This document shows positions 44,816-56,011 of a stretch of DNA of 64,000 bases, in pieces. Origin of the DNA: Hordeum vulgare subsp. vulgare (taxonomy: Eukaryota; Streptophyta; Magnoliopsida; Poales; Poaceae); the NCBI RefSeq assembly GCF_904849725.1, contig NC_058518.1, forward strand, positions 211,432,741-211,496,740, given 5' to 3'. Within the stretch, counting starts at the first letter, position 1. Each line of letters starts with the position of its first letter. The notes under the pieces are model-generated. The model did no database searches and was not told where the DNA came from. It saw only the letters and a list, made by a program, of their open reading frames with translations. The position numbers and the translations under genes are program-made.

Positions 44816-44891
44816 TAGCATAGTGGCCATAGTGTGTGTGTGTTGGTGTGAGGTGCAGGGTTCGAGTTCCAGGGAGAGCACCCCCCCTTTT
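44816..44891 (+). promoter_or_regulatory. tRNA-like A box/B box pair, copy 1, in E's LTR
   Basis: TAGCATAGTGG (44816-44826) fits the Pol III A box TRGCNNAGTGG. GGTTCGAGTTCC (44859-44870) is the B box with one extra base. The gap is 32 nt, as in tRNA genes. TTTT follows at 44888-44891. I could not fold a full tRNA cloverleaf. Confidence 0.45.
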
Positions 44892-44976
44892 GCATTTTAA
44901 ATTCGGCACAGTGGCGTTGCAGCAGCAGAGCAGTAGATCATGCTTCGCTATCCTTCTGTGTCAAGCTCGTATGCAG

Positions 44977-45048
44977 TGGCGTAGTGGCTTGTTGTTGGGT
45001 GTAGTTACCAGGGGGTACAGGGTTCGATTCCTACCCCCTCCGTTTTTT
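44977..45048 (+). promoter_or_regulatory. tRNA-like A box/B box pair, copy 2, in E's LTR
   Basis: TGGCGTAGTGG (44977-44987) fits the A box, and GGTTCGATTCC (45021-45031) is a perfect B box with a 33-nt gap. TTTTTT at 45043-45048 would be a Pol III terminator. GGGGGTA (45011-45017) pairs with TACCCCC (45032-45038) around the B box. Copy 1 lies 161 bp upstream. Confidence 0.5.
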
Positions 45049-45333
45049 CCTTTTGCGTTTTGTGCTGTAGACCTTGGCTTGATGTAGTTGTTGCTGTGGT
45101 GTGCCTAACACCACGGGGGAAATTTTGCCTCCCCTTAAAACAACATGTGTTTGATGGGTGTGATGTTATTTTTTTCTAGCAAGTAGTGTATGCATGTGTA
45201 GGTGTTGTGGTGTTGTTGTGCTTGTGTCTTTGATGCACAAGTGAGTGTGAGTGTGTTTGGATGGGTTTCCCCCTCCCCACACACCTTGTGTATGTGTGTG
45301 TGTAGATAGTTAATGATGTGTGTGTGTGTGTGT

Positions 45334-45338
45334 GTTTG
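45334..45338. repeat. Target-site duplication of element F, left copy (GTTTG)
   Basis: GTTTG at the end of a (TG)n run, identical to 52042-52046. Confidence 0.9.
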
Positions 45339-46901
45339 TGCTACGAAAAACAAAAGTCCTTCCCAAGCAACGCCAGGAACTCTTCTTGCTACTTCTCTTG
45401 TTTTCGTCAGTTCTTTCCTGGAAGAGGAAAGGGTGATGCAGCACAGGAGCAGTAAGTATTTCCCTCAGTTTGAGAACCAAGGTATCGATCCAGAAGGAGG
45501 GTCTCGTCAAGTCCAGAGTACCTACACAAACACAAACGATCTTGCACCCAATGCTTCAAAGGGGTTGTCAATCCCTTCAAGGTTGTTTGCAAAGTGAGAT
45601 CTGAAGGCGAAAAGTGGAACGAAGTAAAAAGTGTAAGGCTGAAAATATGGTGTGGAGTAGAACCTGGGGACCATAGTGTTCACTAGAGGCTTCTCTCAAA
45701 ATAGCACATATCATGGTGGGTGAACAAATTACTGTCGAGCAATTGATAGAACCGCGCAAAGTCATGACGATATCTAAGGCAATGATCATACATATAGGCA
45801 TCACGTCTGAGACAAGTAGACCGATACTTTCTACATCTACTACTATTACTCCACACATCGACCGCTATCCAGCATGCATCTAGTGTATTGAGTTCATGAC
45901 CAACAGAGTAACGCTTTAAGCAAGATGACATGATGTAGAGCGATAATCTCAAAACCAATGATGAAAACCCCATCTTTTCACCCTTGATGGCAACAACATG
46001 ATAGGTGCCTCGCTACCCCTTCTGTCACTTGGTGAGGTCACCGCACGGTATGAACCCAAAACCAAGCACTTCTCCCATTGAAACAATCATGGATCTAGTT
46101 GGCCAGACAAAACCCACAACTCGAAGATAATTACAAGGATATGAAATCATGCATAAGAGAGATCTGAAGAAACTCAAATAAGATTCATAGATAATCTGAT
46201 CACAAATCCACAATTCATACAATATCGACAAACACACTGCAAAAGAACATTACATCGGATAGATCTCCATGAAGATCATGGAGAACTTTGTATTGAAGAT
46301 CCAAGAGAGAGAATAAGCCATCTAGTTACTAGATATGGACCCGTAGGTCTATGGTGAACTACCCACGCATCATCGGAGAGGTCATGGTGTAGATGAAGAA
46401 GCCCTCCGTGTCCGAATCCCCCCTCCGACAGGGCACCAGAACGTGCCCCAGATGGGATCTTGCGGAGACATAAGCTTGCGGCGACAGAAAAGTGATTTCG
46501 ATGATCTCCTAATTTTTTGGGGATTTTTAGGGAATATATAGGCGCAACCCCTAGGGCAGAGGGCGCCCAGGGGGCCCACAAGCCTGTGGGCCGCGGCCTA
46601 CCCCCTGGCCGCGGGGTGGGGGCTTGTGGGGCCCCTGAGGCTCCCCTGCCTTGGCTCCCAAGCTTCCCGATCTTCTTCCGGTAGAGAAAAAAATCTTTTC
46701 GGGGATTTTCTTCCGTTTGGACTCCGTTTCAACATCTCCTCTGAAAGGGGTCAAAAACATGGAAAAAACAGGAACTGGCAATTGGCACTAAGTCAATAAG
46801 TTAGTCCCAAAAAATATATAAAAGGCATGCAAAACATCCAAAGTTTGACAAGGTAATAACATGAAACCATCAAAAAATATAGATACGTTGGAGACGTATC
46901 A
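45339..46901 (-). repeat. 3' LTR of element F (left copy)
   Basis: 1563 bp. It matches 50514-52041. It contains the GC-rich patch with inverted repeats (46555-46640) that is about 22 bp shorter in the other copy, and a TATATATT-type TATA box on the minus strand near 46535. Confidence 0.9.
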
Positions 46902-49584
46902 AGCATCCCCAAGCTTAACTCCTGCTCGTCCTCTAGTAGGGAAGTGATAAAGAACGAATTTTTGATGTGGAATGCTACCTAGCATAGTTGTCCTTTGCAA
47001 CTTCCTTCACGTGACATGAATGTTCAGATCCGTACGATTCAAAAAAATAGTTTGCTATTGACATGAAAACAATAATACTTCAAGCAAACTAGCAAGGTAA
47101 TCATGAACTTTCGAAATAACAAGGCCAAGGAAAGTTATCCCTACAAAATCATATAGTCTGGCTATGCTCCATCATCCTCACATAACTAATATAAATAATG
47201 CACAACCTCGGTATTGGCCAAGTAATTGTTTTCACACTCTTACTTTCTCAAACTTTTTATAACTATCACGCAATACATGAGCGTGAGCCATGGATATAGC
47301 ACTATAGGTGGAATAGAGTGTGGTGGTGGTTGTGAGACAAAAAGGAGGAGATGGTCACATTGACTCGGCGTATCAAAGGGCTATGGAGATGCCCATTAAT
47401 AGATATCAATGTGAATTAGTAGGGATTGCCATACAAGAGATGCACTAGAGCTATAAGTATGTGAAAGCTCAAAAGGAAAACTAGTGGGTGTGCATCCAAC
47501 TTGCTTGCTCACGAAGACCTAGGGCAATTGAGGAAGCCCATCATTGGAATATACAAGCCAAGTTACATAATGAAGATTCCCACTAGCATATTGTAGTGAC
47601 AAAGCAAGAAGCTCTCAATTATGAAGAACATGGTGCTATTATGTAGCACAAGTGTGGAAAAACATAATAGCATTGTCCCTTCTCTCTTTTTCTCTCCTTT
47701 TTTTCATTTGGGCTCTTAGGCCTCTCCTTTTTTTCTTTTGTTTTTGGGCTCTTTGGCCTCTTTTTTTATATTTCCTCACATGGGACAATGCTCTAATAAT
47801 GATGATCATCACACTTTCATTTACTCACAGCTTCAAAACTCAAAATGATGATGACTCTATAGGAAATGCCTCCGGCAGTGTACCGGGATGTGCAACGATC
47901 TAGCATGGCGTATGACGTTGAAAACATCTTGCTAGTTATCTTACGATCATGCAATGGCAATATGAGAGTGACAGCACAAGTCATGAGACAGAACGGTGGG
48001 AGTTGCATGGCAATATATCTCGGAATGGCTATGAAAATGCCATAGTAGGTAGGTATGGTAGATGTTTTGAGGAAGGTATATGGTGGGTTTGTGTACCGGC
48101 GAGAATTGCGCGACACTAGAGAGGCTAGCAATGGTGGAAGGTGAAAGTGCATATATACCATGGACTCACATTAGTCATGAAGAACTCACATACTTGTTGC
48201 GAAAGTTTTTATTAGTAACGAAACAAAGTGCTAAACGCATACTCCTAGGGGAAGGGTTGGTAGGTGTTAACCATCGCGCGATCCCGACCACAACACAAAG
48301 GATGAAAATCAATAGATCAATTATGCTCCGACTTCCTAACATAGAGGTTCACCATACGTGCATGCTACGTGAATCACTAACTTCAATACGAGTATTTCTA
48401 GATTCACAACACCCTACTAACATAGCTCTTAATATTACAAAATCCACATCTCAAAACTAATTGAGAGGAATCAAAACTTCTCTTTCTACTCAATGCACAT
48501 GAAGATGGAGGTTTTTGCATCCTCTTTGGTTACCTACCACATTTGGGACTACTTTCATAGCATAAGCCAACTACCAAATCACGCACCGCCGTGCTCTAAA
48601 AGATATAAGTGAGGCACATAGAGCAAAAGTATCTAGCTCAAAAGATATAAGTGAAGCACTATGAGCATTCTAGCAAAATCATGATGAGTGCATGTCTCTC
48701 TCTCTCGAAAAGGTGTGCAGCAATGATGATTGTGACACAACAAAAAGAAAACACTCCAACGATACAAGACGCTCGAAGCAAAACACATATCATGTGGTGA
48801 ATAAAAGTATAGCTCCAAGTAATGTTACGATGGATTGAAGACGAAAGAGGGGATGCCTTCCCGGGGCATCCCCAAGCTTAGGCTTTTTGGTGTCCTTGAA
48901 TTTGCTTGGGATGCCTTGGGCTTCCCCAAACTTGAGCTCTTTCCACTCCTTATCTCTTTATCCATAATAACATCACCCAAAACTTGAAAACATCACAACA
49001 CAAAACTTAAACAGAAACTCGTGATAACATTAGTACAACAAAATAAACTACCACTTCTTTTGGTACTGTAGAAAACTTGAATTCTATATATATTGGTGTT
49101 GGGCTACTGTATTCTCACTTTTCCATGGCTAGTACCCCCCGATACTAACCATAGTTTCGTCAAAACAAGCAACCAACTCAACAAAAACAGAATCTGTCAA
49201 AAACAGACCAATCTGTAGCAATCTGTATACTTCGTATACTTCTGGTACCTCAAAAACTCTCAAAAGTTACGACGGCTTCGGGAAAAAGCATATAAACCAG
49301 CAGCAAAAAAATCAACTCAAAAGCTCTTTCTCAATAAAAATGAAAAATCATCTCGTGAGCGCAAAGTTCCTGTCTTTTTCCAGGAGGATCAAACAACCAT
49401 TACCAAGACTAGTCATAAAGGTTTTGCTTGGCTCAAACACAAAAGGAAACACAAAAAACACAATCACAACAGAATTGTGATGGTGTGGACGCAACAAAAC
49501 AGAAAGAAAATGATAAATTCATTGGGTTGCCTCCCAACAAGCGCTATTGTTTAACGCCCTTAGCTAGGCATAGAAGCGATAGAA
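46902..49584 (-). other. Non-coding interior of element F
   Basis: It holds no convincing ORF. On the minus strand it ends at 46902 with AAGCTTGGGGATGCT, the likely polypurine tract. ATATAAGTGAAGC-type repeats occur near 48600-48660, and the hairpin at 48849-48873 precedes another AAGCTTGGGGATGCC motif. It resembles the minus-strand fragment at 3453-5300. Confidence 0.65.
48849..48873. repeat. Small hairpin next to AAGCTTGGGG motif (element F)
   Basis: GGGGATGCC (48849-48857) with inverted GGCATCCCC (48865-48873), then AAGCTTA. Counterpart at 4070-4091. Confidence 0.65.
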
Positions 49585-50286
49585 TCACGTATCGTCGTCT
49601 TTGGTCTTCAAACCATAAGTAGCGTGATCACTTATCATCTTAAGGTTTTCATCTTTCTTGCTAGATGATTCACCACTATTTTTGGCAACAAAAACAGACT
49701 TGGTGACCTTATTGTGGGCAAAATTTGGAGTATTCTGCACAGCGGCAAAAGCGGAACCCAAGTTGATTATAACATCCTCTAGTTTGCCAATCCTAGCGAA
49801 ATCATGACCTAGCTTTTCGTTAACTGTGGGTTCCTTCTCCTTTAAATTTTTCAAAACCATTCCCACATTGGATCCATACTGAGTCATTTGATTGTGGATC
49901 TTTTTATGCAAATTCTCAATGAGTTCGATCGTAGCAACTTTATTTTTAATGACGTCCAGTCTATGCATCACATGTTCCGGAGTTAAGGTAGTCCCATTAA
50001 CCATGAGTGGGGGTGAGCCTACCAAATTTATCACAACTCCGTAAGAATCAATGGTATGGCTACCCAAGAAATTTCCACCTACGATGGTGTCAAGAATATA
50101 CCTATTCCAAGGAGAAACACCCACATAAAAACTGCGAAGCAGGACGGTAGTGGATTGCTTATGAGTACATCTACTCTGAGCATTGCAAATCCTATACCAA
50201 GCGTCCTTTAAGTTTTCTTCCTCAATTTGTTTGAAATTGAGGATTTCGCTCTCGGGAATATCGTTCGAAGTGGTAGATCTAGCCAT
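49585..50286 (-). CDS. Compact gag-like protein of element F (open frame)
   Basis: From MARSTTSNDIPESEIL (ATG at 50286) it reads 233 codons without a stop to 49585; the frame is open further upstream to 50445. The part LKDAWYRICNAQSRCTHKQS, VLLRSFYVGVSPWNRYILD and TIVGGNFLGSHTIDSYGVV is the C-terminal half of an Athila-type gag domain. The N-terminal half present in full-length gag is absent. A coiled-coil-like stretch follows (NLHKKIHNQMTQYGSNVGMV; KNLKEKEPTVNEKLGHDFAR), then a Lys/Ser-rich tail. It lacks a zinc knuckle. As the one clean ORF in an otherwise decayed window it may be recent or selected, but it could not support transposition alone. Confidence 0.6.
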   Translation of the reverse strand: MARSTTSNDIPESEILNFKQIEEENLKDAWYRICNAQSRCTHKQSTTVLLRSFYVGVSPWNRYILDTIVGGNFLGSHTIDSYGVVINLVGSPPLMVNGTTLTPEHVMHRLDVIKNKVATIELIENLHKKIHNQMTQYGSNVGMVLKNLKEKEPTVNEKLGHDFARIGKLEDVIINLGSAFAAVQNTPNFAHNKVTKSVFVAKNSGESSSKKDENLKMISDHATYGLKTKDDDT

Positions 50287-50445
50287 AAGGGCAGGTAGAC
50301 TATCCCACACAGACGAACAGAGAGCAAGCGGGAGAAAAGGGGCGAACAAAAAGGCGAACGAAAAAGGCAAATTGGTGAAGTGGGGGAGAGGAAAACGAGA
50401 GGCAACTGGCAAACAAAGTACATGCAAGAGACTAGTTTGCGACAC

Positions 50446-50513
50446 CCACTTGGATGAGTTCTTGACTTGATCTTCCTCCCCGGCAACGACCCCAGAAATT
50501 CTTCAGCTACGGC
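50446..50513 (-). promoter_or_regulatory. Primer-binding site region of element F
   Basis: On the minus strand, just inside the 5' LTR, TGGGGTCGTTGCCGGGGAGG resembles the tRNA-Asp complement TGGCGCCGTTGCCGGGGA. It lies about 16 nt from the LTR end. Confidence 0.6.
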
Positions 50514-52041
50514 AACAAAAGTCCTTCCCAAGCAACGCCAGGAATTCTTCTTGCTACTTCTCTTGTTTGCGTCGGTTTTTCCCTTGAAGAGGAAAAGGTG
50601 ATGCAGCACAGGAGCAGTAAGTATGTACCTCAGTTTGAGAACCAAGGTATCGATCCAGAAGGAGGGTCTCGTCAATTCCACAGTACCTGCGCAAAAACAA
50701 ATGAGCTTGCACCGAACGCTTCAAAGGGGTTGTCAATCCCTTCAAGATTGTATGCAAAGTGAGATCCGAAGGCGGAAAGTGCAACGAAGTAAAAAGTGTA
50801 AGGCTGAAAATATGGTGTGGAGTAGACCCTGGGGGACATAGTGTTCACTAGAGGCTTCTCTCAAAATAGCAAATATCACGGTGGGTGAACAAATTACTGT
50901 CGAGGAATTGATAGAACCGTGCAAAGTCATGACGATATCTATGGCAATGATCATACATATAGGCATCACGTCCGAGACAAGTAGACCGATACTTTCTGCA
51001 TCTACTACTATTACTCCACACATCGACCGCTATCCAGCATGCATCTAGTGTATTGAGTTCATGACCAACAGAGTAACGCTTTAAGCAAGATGACATGATG
51101 TAGAGGGATAATCTCAAACCAATGATGAAAACCCCATCTTTTTACCCTTGATGGCAACAACACGATGCGTGCCTCACTACTCCTTCTGTCATTGGGTCAG
51201 GTCGCTGCACGGTATGAACCCAAAACCAAGCACTTATCCCATTGCAAGAATCATAGATCTAGTTGGCCAGACAAAACCCACAACTCGAAGAGAATTACAA
51301 GGATATGAAATCATGCATAAGAGAGATCACAAGAAACTCAAATAAGATTCATAGATAATCTGATCATAAATCCACAATTCATCAGATCTCGAGAAACACC
51401 GCAAAAGAAGATTAAATCGGATAGATCTCCATGAAGATCATGGAGAACTTTGTATTGAAGATCCAAGAGAGAGAATAAGCCATCTAGTTACTAGCTATGG
51501 ACCCGTAGGTTTATGGTGGACTACTCACGCATCATCGGAGAGGTCATGTTGTTGATGAAGAAGCCCTCCGTGTCCGAATCCCCCTCCGACAGGGCACCAG
51601 AACGTGCCCCAGATGGGATCTTGCGGAGACAGAAGCTTGCGGCGGCGGAAAAGTGATTTCGATGCTCTCCTGATGTTTTTGTGATTTTTAGGGAATATAT
51701 AGGGCGCCTAGGGGGCCCACAAGCCTGTGGGCCGCGGTCTTCTCCCCTTGCCGTGGGGTGGGGGCTTGTGGGGCCCCTGAGGCTCCCCTGCCTTGGCTCC
51801 CAAGCTTCCCGATCTTCTTCCGGTATAGAAAAAATCTTTTCGGGGATTTTCTTCCGTTTGGACTTCGTTTCAAAATCTCCTCTGAAAGGGGTCAAAAACA
51901 TGGAAAAACAGGAACTGGCACTTGGCACTAAGTCAATAAGTTAGTCCCAAAAAATATATAAAAGGCATGCAAAACATCCAAAGTTTGACAAGATAATAGC
52001 ATGAAACCATCAAAAATTATAGATACGTTGGAGACGTATCA
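50514..52041 (-). repeat. 5' LTR of element F (right copy)
   Basis: 1528 bp. It aligns with 45339-46901 throughout and ends GAGACGTATCA on the plus strand. The inner end reads AGCTACG where the left copy has TGCTACG. Confidence 0.9.
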
Positions 52042-52046
52042 GTTTG
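52042..52046. repeat. Target-site duplication of element F, right copy (GTTTG)
   Basis: Identical to 45334-45338. Confidence 0.9.
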
Positions 52047-55000
52047 CACTAGGAGTGCATGTGTAGAATTATCATGTGTAGGAGTGCATTTATAGGATTG
52101 GGTGCATGTATATATATGTTTGCCAGATCCCATGTGTAGGTGGTGTATCCATGTTGTGCAAGTGATATCATGTGTGTATGTTTTCCCATGTGCATGTCAT
52201 ATGTGATGTATGTGAGTGTGTGTGTGCTTGTGTGTGTGTGTCTCACACATGCCATGGCATGAAGTGCCATGATAAGCACATGAGTTGTATGTGTAGGTGC
52301 TCTGATGCTTATCCTTGTTGTAGGTGTGTGGGTATGGTGATGTGCTAGGGCACACATACATGAGGTCAAAACCCTCATGTCACCATTTGACTTGTGAGAG
52401 TGTGCATAAGCTTGGTAGTTGTTGATCTAGTGAATTGCACATGTGATGATGCACTATTCACTATATGTGACTCCATGTAGATTTTCTTTTCTAGTTTGTG
52501 CCCTTTTGTTCTATGCAAGTGCATAAGTTTTATATATGTTTTTGGGGTAGAATCATCCCAGGAATCCATTGGTGAAGTCAGTTTTGCCTTCGGAATACTT
52601 TCTGGAGATGACATATTTCAAATTGTTCTATGTTTAGAGCTTGGTTCCATGAGATGTGGTGAGCACAAGAGTTTGATTCTTGGTTGTGGCATTAGAGGGT
52701 GACCCCCTCTACCACTTGTTGCTTTTGTTTCATGCTTAGGAACCCATATGTGCAAGTTGTGCTTAGTCAATGGCTGAAATTCCAGATTAGTGAAAATCTG
52801 TGATTTTCACTAAGTCTGAGAATTTGTTTATATTTTCTTCTCCTGTTGATGAGCTTGTGCAGGTCCATGTGTTGTGATTCAGCCTTAGCTTTCAACTGGG
52901 AAGTTGTAGCTTTTCTGTTTGTCTAGCACTCTGTAAATTTTCATTTCATTTGGACTCCTGTAGATATTGTTTTGGGTGCTGTCAAAATGCTTCAGAGCAT
53001 AAACAGCTAGTGAGAATCTGGAATGTTCACTAAGTCCCTGAAAACTGATATTTTTGGCCAAGTTAGCACCAGTGTAACTTTTTGTATGAAACTCCTTTGC
53101 ATTATCATTTTTCTTGTGCTTGTAGTACTCTTGGATAGCTACTGCCACATATCCTATTTGGCATGTTTAGGTGGTTGCGGATGCTTTGCATGTAGCTCTC
53201 AAAGTGCTATGATGCTGGTTATGGCAGATTGTGTAGTTTTGGTGTTTTGATGATTGTGAGTGCATAGATGATGGTGTGGTGTTATTCTTTGCACCACCCC
53301 ATCCATGTTGGTTTGTTTTATGTCTTGGCAACCTGGAAATACCAGAAGTATGCCATTGGTGTGTGTTGTGATGTATTTGGCACGTAGCACTTCATTTCTT
53401 GTTTCGTTTTTTCCCGTTGATCCGTAGCTCCGTTTGTAATGTTCTTTATATGCTTTTGCATCGTTTTTGCGTGACGCATATGATCATGTCATTCTCATGC
53501 ATGTCAAGATAGCCTAGGTTGCAGTTCTGTCCAGGAAATTGTATTTACTTCTCATGCTTGTGCTAGTGAGTAGAATAGAGATGCATGCTCATATTCATCT
53601 CATGCATCATGTGCTTGTTGCATCTTGAGGTGTTGTTGTTCATTGGTTGTTATTTTTATGTTGGGTAGCACCGGGATCGGAGAACGAGTACGTGGATCTA
53701 GGAGAGTACGTGCATGACGAACAAGATCAATTCCAAGCTGAGGATATCATAGGCAAGATGAAATAACCTTGATTCCATCTCTAGACTTGTTATGCTAGAT
53801 AACATTTCTTCCATCATATGCCGGTTCCTACCACTGAAATAAATGCCTCGTGATATTGCCATGAAACCCAAACACTTATCCCTTCCTAGCAAATCTTGAA
53901 TGGCTAAGTAGGCTTTGCTCAGCTACTAATGTTAGCGTTGCTAGTTGCACGTGCAATTGTCTCATGTGATAACATGAGTTTGATATCGTTATGTTAAATC
54001 TGTTATTTAATGAATGCACCTATATACTTGGTAAATAACGGAAGGCCTAGCCTCTTTTCGGGTGTTTTGTTCCGTTAGTACCTCCATAGTTACCGGCTAC
54101 CGGTGTTTGATTCCATAATGATCGCTCCTAACACGTTCGGGGTTGTTATGGGGACCCCCTCAAAAAATCGCGTAGTGTTAAGACTTGTCCGGCAGGACCC
54201 ATCATTGGTTTTAATCTACTAATCAATTAATAATAATCTGCATAGGGAATAGCTACCCTGAGGAATTTAATCAACAACCCGGGCCAGTGCTCCTCATGAG
54301 TGTTGGTCCCACCTGAGCGATGTCCGCGGCCCCACAGGTCACCCAGAGGTTTAGCCATCCCGACGTCTATCTCATCCGTCATGTCCTGAGACTAAGATAC
54401 GCGGCTCTTATCAGGGTCGTCGACACGACGGGAGGTCCTGCTAGTCTTGTCTTACCTTAGCAATATATGTTGTGTATAGGAATGCCGGTGAAGCTTTGGT
54501 TCTCCCCAGAGTTGAGGTTTTCCTCTAAGGAATCCGACGAGATCACGAGATTCGTTATAGAGGATTACTTTGCGGCCTGTGTATGTTTGTGATGGACTAG
54601 TTGGAGCACCCCTGCAGGGTTTAATCTTTCGGAAAGCCGTGCCCGCGGTTTTGTGGGAACTTGGAATATTTGTTAGCATCCGGTTATAGACAACTTAAAC
54701 ATAACTCTAATTAAACTGCCAGCTGTGTGCGTAACCGTGACTGTCCCCTTCGAAGACCTCTCTTCGATCGGGAACACGGTGGGGTTATGATTGACGTAAG
54801 TAGGTGTTCAGGATCACTTAGTGATCATCTATCATTGACCGCTAGTATTGACCACCTTCAATAAATGTTCTATGTAAGTTAGCCACCATATAAAGCTTAG
54901 GACGCTGCAACCTAAATACTCCACCTTTCCAACCTAATAACTTGACTAGTTCGGGGACCGAGGTCAAAGATTGTTGAGTCCCCGTGGCTCACAGATTCCT

Positions 55001-55264
55001 TCACAACACCAATAGGTTCAGGTACCCCCGATACAGGTGATCCTGACGGCACGCAGCTGGCGTGGCAGTATGATGAGGAGAATGACCGCCTTTATGTGAA
55101 CTATCCAGAAGACTAAGGCATGGTCGTGATCATGGGCAAGCATGCAGGGTAGCATAGTCATTTCTCAAGTTTTGTAGTCTGTAGCGGAACTACCTTGTTT
55201 GGATGCGCGATGTAACTCTGATATATTTATGAGATGGCAGTTGAATTCCTTATTGTCATTCTTT

Positions 55265-55370
55265 TATTATTATGTATGTGCTATGTTACCGTGCTTGCGA
55301 AACACTTAGATGCGCTAAGGACCCCCAGCTTATTATGTATGTCATATATTTATGTTACCGTGCTTGCGAA
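55265..55370 (+). repeat. Local duplication near the end of E's 3' LTR
   Basis: TATTATTATGTATGTG...TGCTTGCGAA at 55265-55301 is followed by a second, slightly different copy at 55331-55370 after a spacer. The 5' LTR remnant has one copy (37663-37699). Confidence 0.8.
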
Positions 55371-55448
55371 TTCCAATTCGAGGCCTCGTTCCCCAAATCA
55401 AAAAGGACCGCATCTTAGTCGTTACATGGGATGCGGTGACAGAGCTAA

Positions 55449-55744
55449 CCACTCCATGATGTCGTATACGCATGCCTAAAGTGGAGCCGGTCGTACCGCT
55501 GACTGCTACCGACTGCGACCAGGCGAGGCGGCACGGTGGTCGCATTATGCCACCCACTCCATGGCACCGTATATGCATGGCTGCAGTGGAGCCCACTGTA
55601 CTGTTGACCGCTGCTGTCTGTGACCAGGCTAGGCGGCACAATGGCTGCACACTGCCACCTACTCCATCACATCGTGCACGCGTGGCTACAATGGAGTCGG
55701 TCGTATTGCTGACCGCGGTTTACAGCGACAAGGCGAGGTAGGCC
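55449..55744 (+). repeat. Tandem repeat, 105-bp unit, about 2.8 copies
   Basis: Units at 55449-55553, 55554-55658 and 55659-55744 (the last shortened), each starting C(C/T)ACTCCAT and including GACC/AAGGC-AGGCGGCAC. Copies differ by many substitutions. The unit length is a multiple of three, so frames run through it on both strands. Confidence 0.9.
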
Positions 55745-56011
55745 ACCACTCCGATGGGACCTCGCACCCGAGGGGCCCTACCGGCGATGATACTGCACTA
55801 ATGGTGGGACCCTCCAACCGGCTAGAGAGGCTGCCGACCAGGCCCCACCCTAACTACCCACGCATATTATAAGCTGGGGGGTTTGCGTATAAAACTTCCC
55901 AGTGCCCCCCATGCAAGGGCTTCCCCGCTCTCAGACTCTCACACACACACGTAGAGAGGCAAGGGAATCAAGCAAGCTTATTCTTCCTCCTCTAGCCAAT
56001 AGCTCAAGGAG

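Larger units (their letters stand above)
45339..52041 (-). mobile_element. Element F: complete non-autonomous Athila-like element (6.7 kb)
   Basis: Read on the minus strand it runs from the 5' LTR (52041-50514) through primer site, gag-like ORF and non-coding interior to the 3' LTR (46901-45339). The LTRs start TGATACGTCTCCAACGTATC. The 5-bp target duplication GTTTG flanks both ends. There is no protease, RT, RNase H or integrase, so it depends on a partner element in trans. LTR style, tRNA-Asp-type primer site and gag link it to the Athila-like families of Triticeae. Confidence 0.88.
37458..55426 (+). mobile_element. Element E: Tekay/Del-type chromovirus with about 5.45-kb LTR
   Basis: It has a 316-bp remnant of the 5' LTR (37458-37773), a primer site resembling the initiator-Met complement, leader, gag with CCHC knuckle, protease, RT, RNase H, integrase and chromodomain-like tail, a purine tract, and a 3' LTR (43269-55426) interrupted by F. 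Subtracting F and one duplication copy leaves 5450 bp of LTR. The gene order and C-terminal chromodomain place it among gypsy chromoviruses. The body is missing most of its 5' LTR because C inserted there and a later deletion took the rest. Every ORF is broken. Confidence 0.82.
43269..55426 (+). repeat. 3' LTR of element E, interrupted by element F
   Basis: Parts: 43269-45338 and 52047-55426, together 5450 bp, with TGTAATGCCCC at the start and CGTTACA at the end. The first part has a possible TATA box (TTTATATC near 43889), a GC- and CT-rich leader-like block (43900-44700) and two tRNA-like box pairs (44816-45048). The second part is AT-richer and ends in the segment shared with the 5' remnant. 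Reading frames inside show no known product. Confidence 0.8.

Noticed and set aside
44977..45048. True tRNA gene
   Set aside because: The boxes fit, but the T stem and acceptor stem do not pair, so only tRNA-like promoter signatures are reported.
45311..45337. Telomere or satellite repeat
   Set aside because: Simple (TG)n microsatellite only; no telomeric heptamer array.
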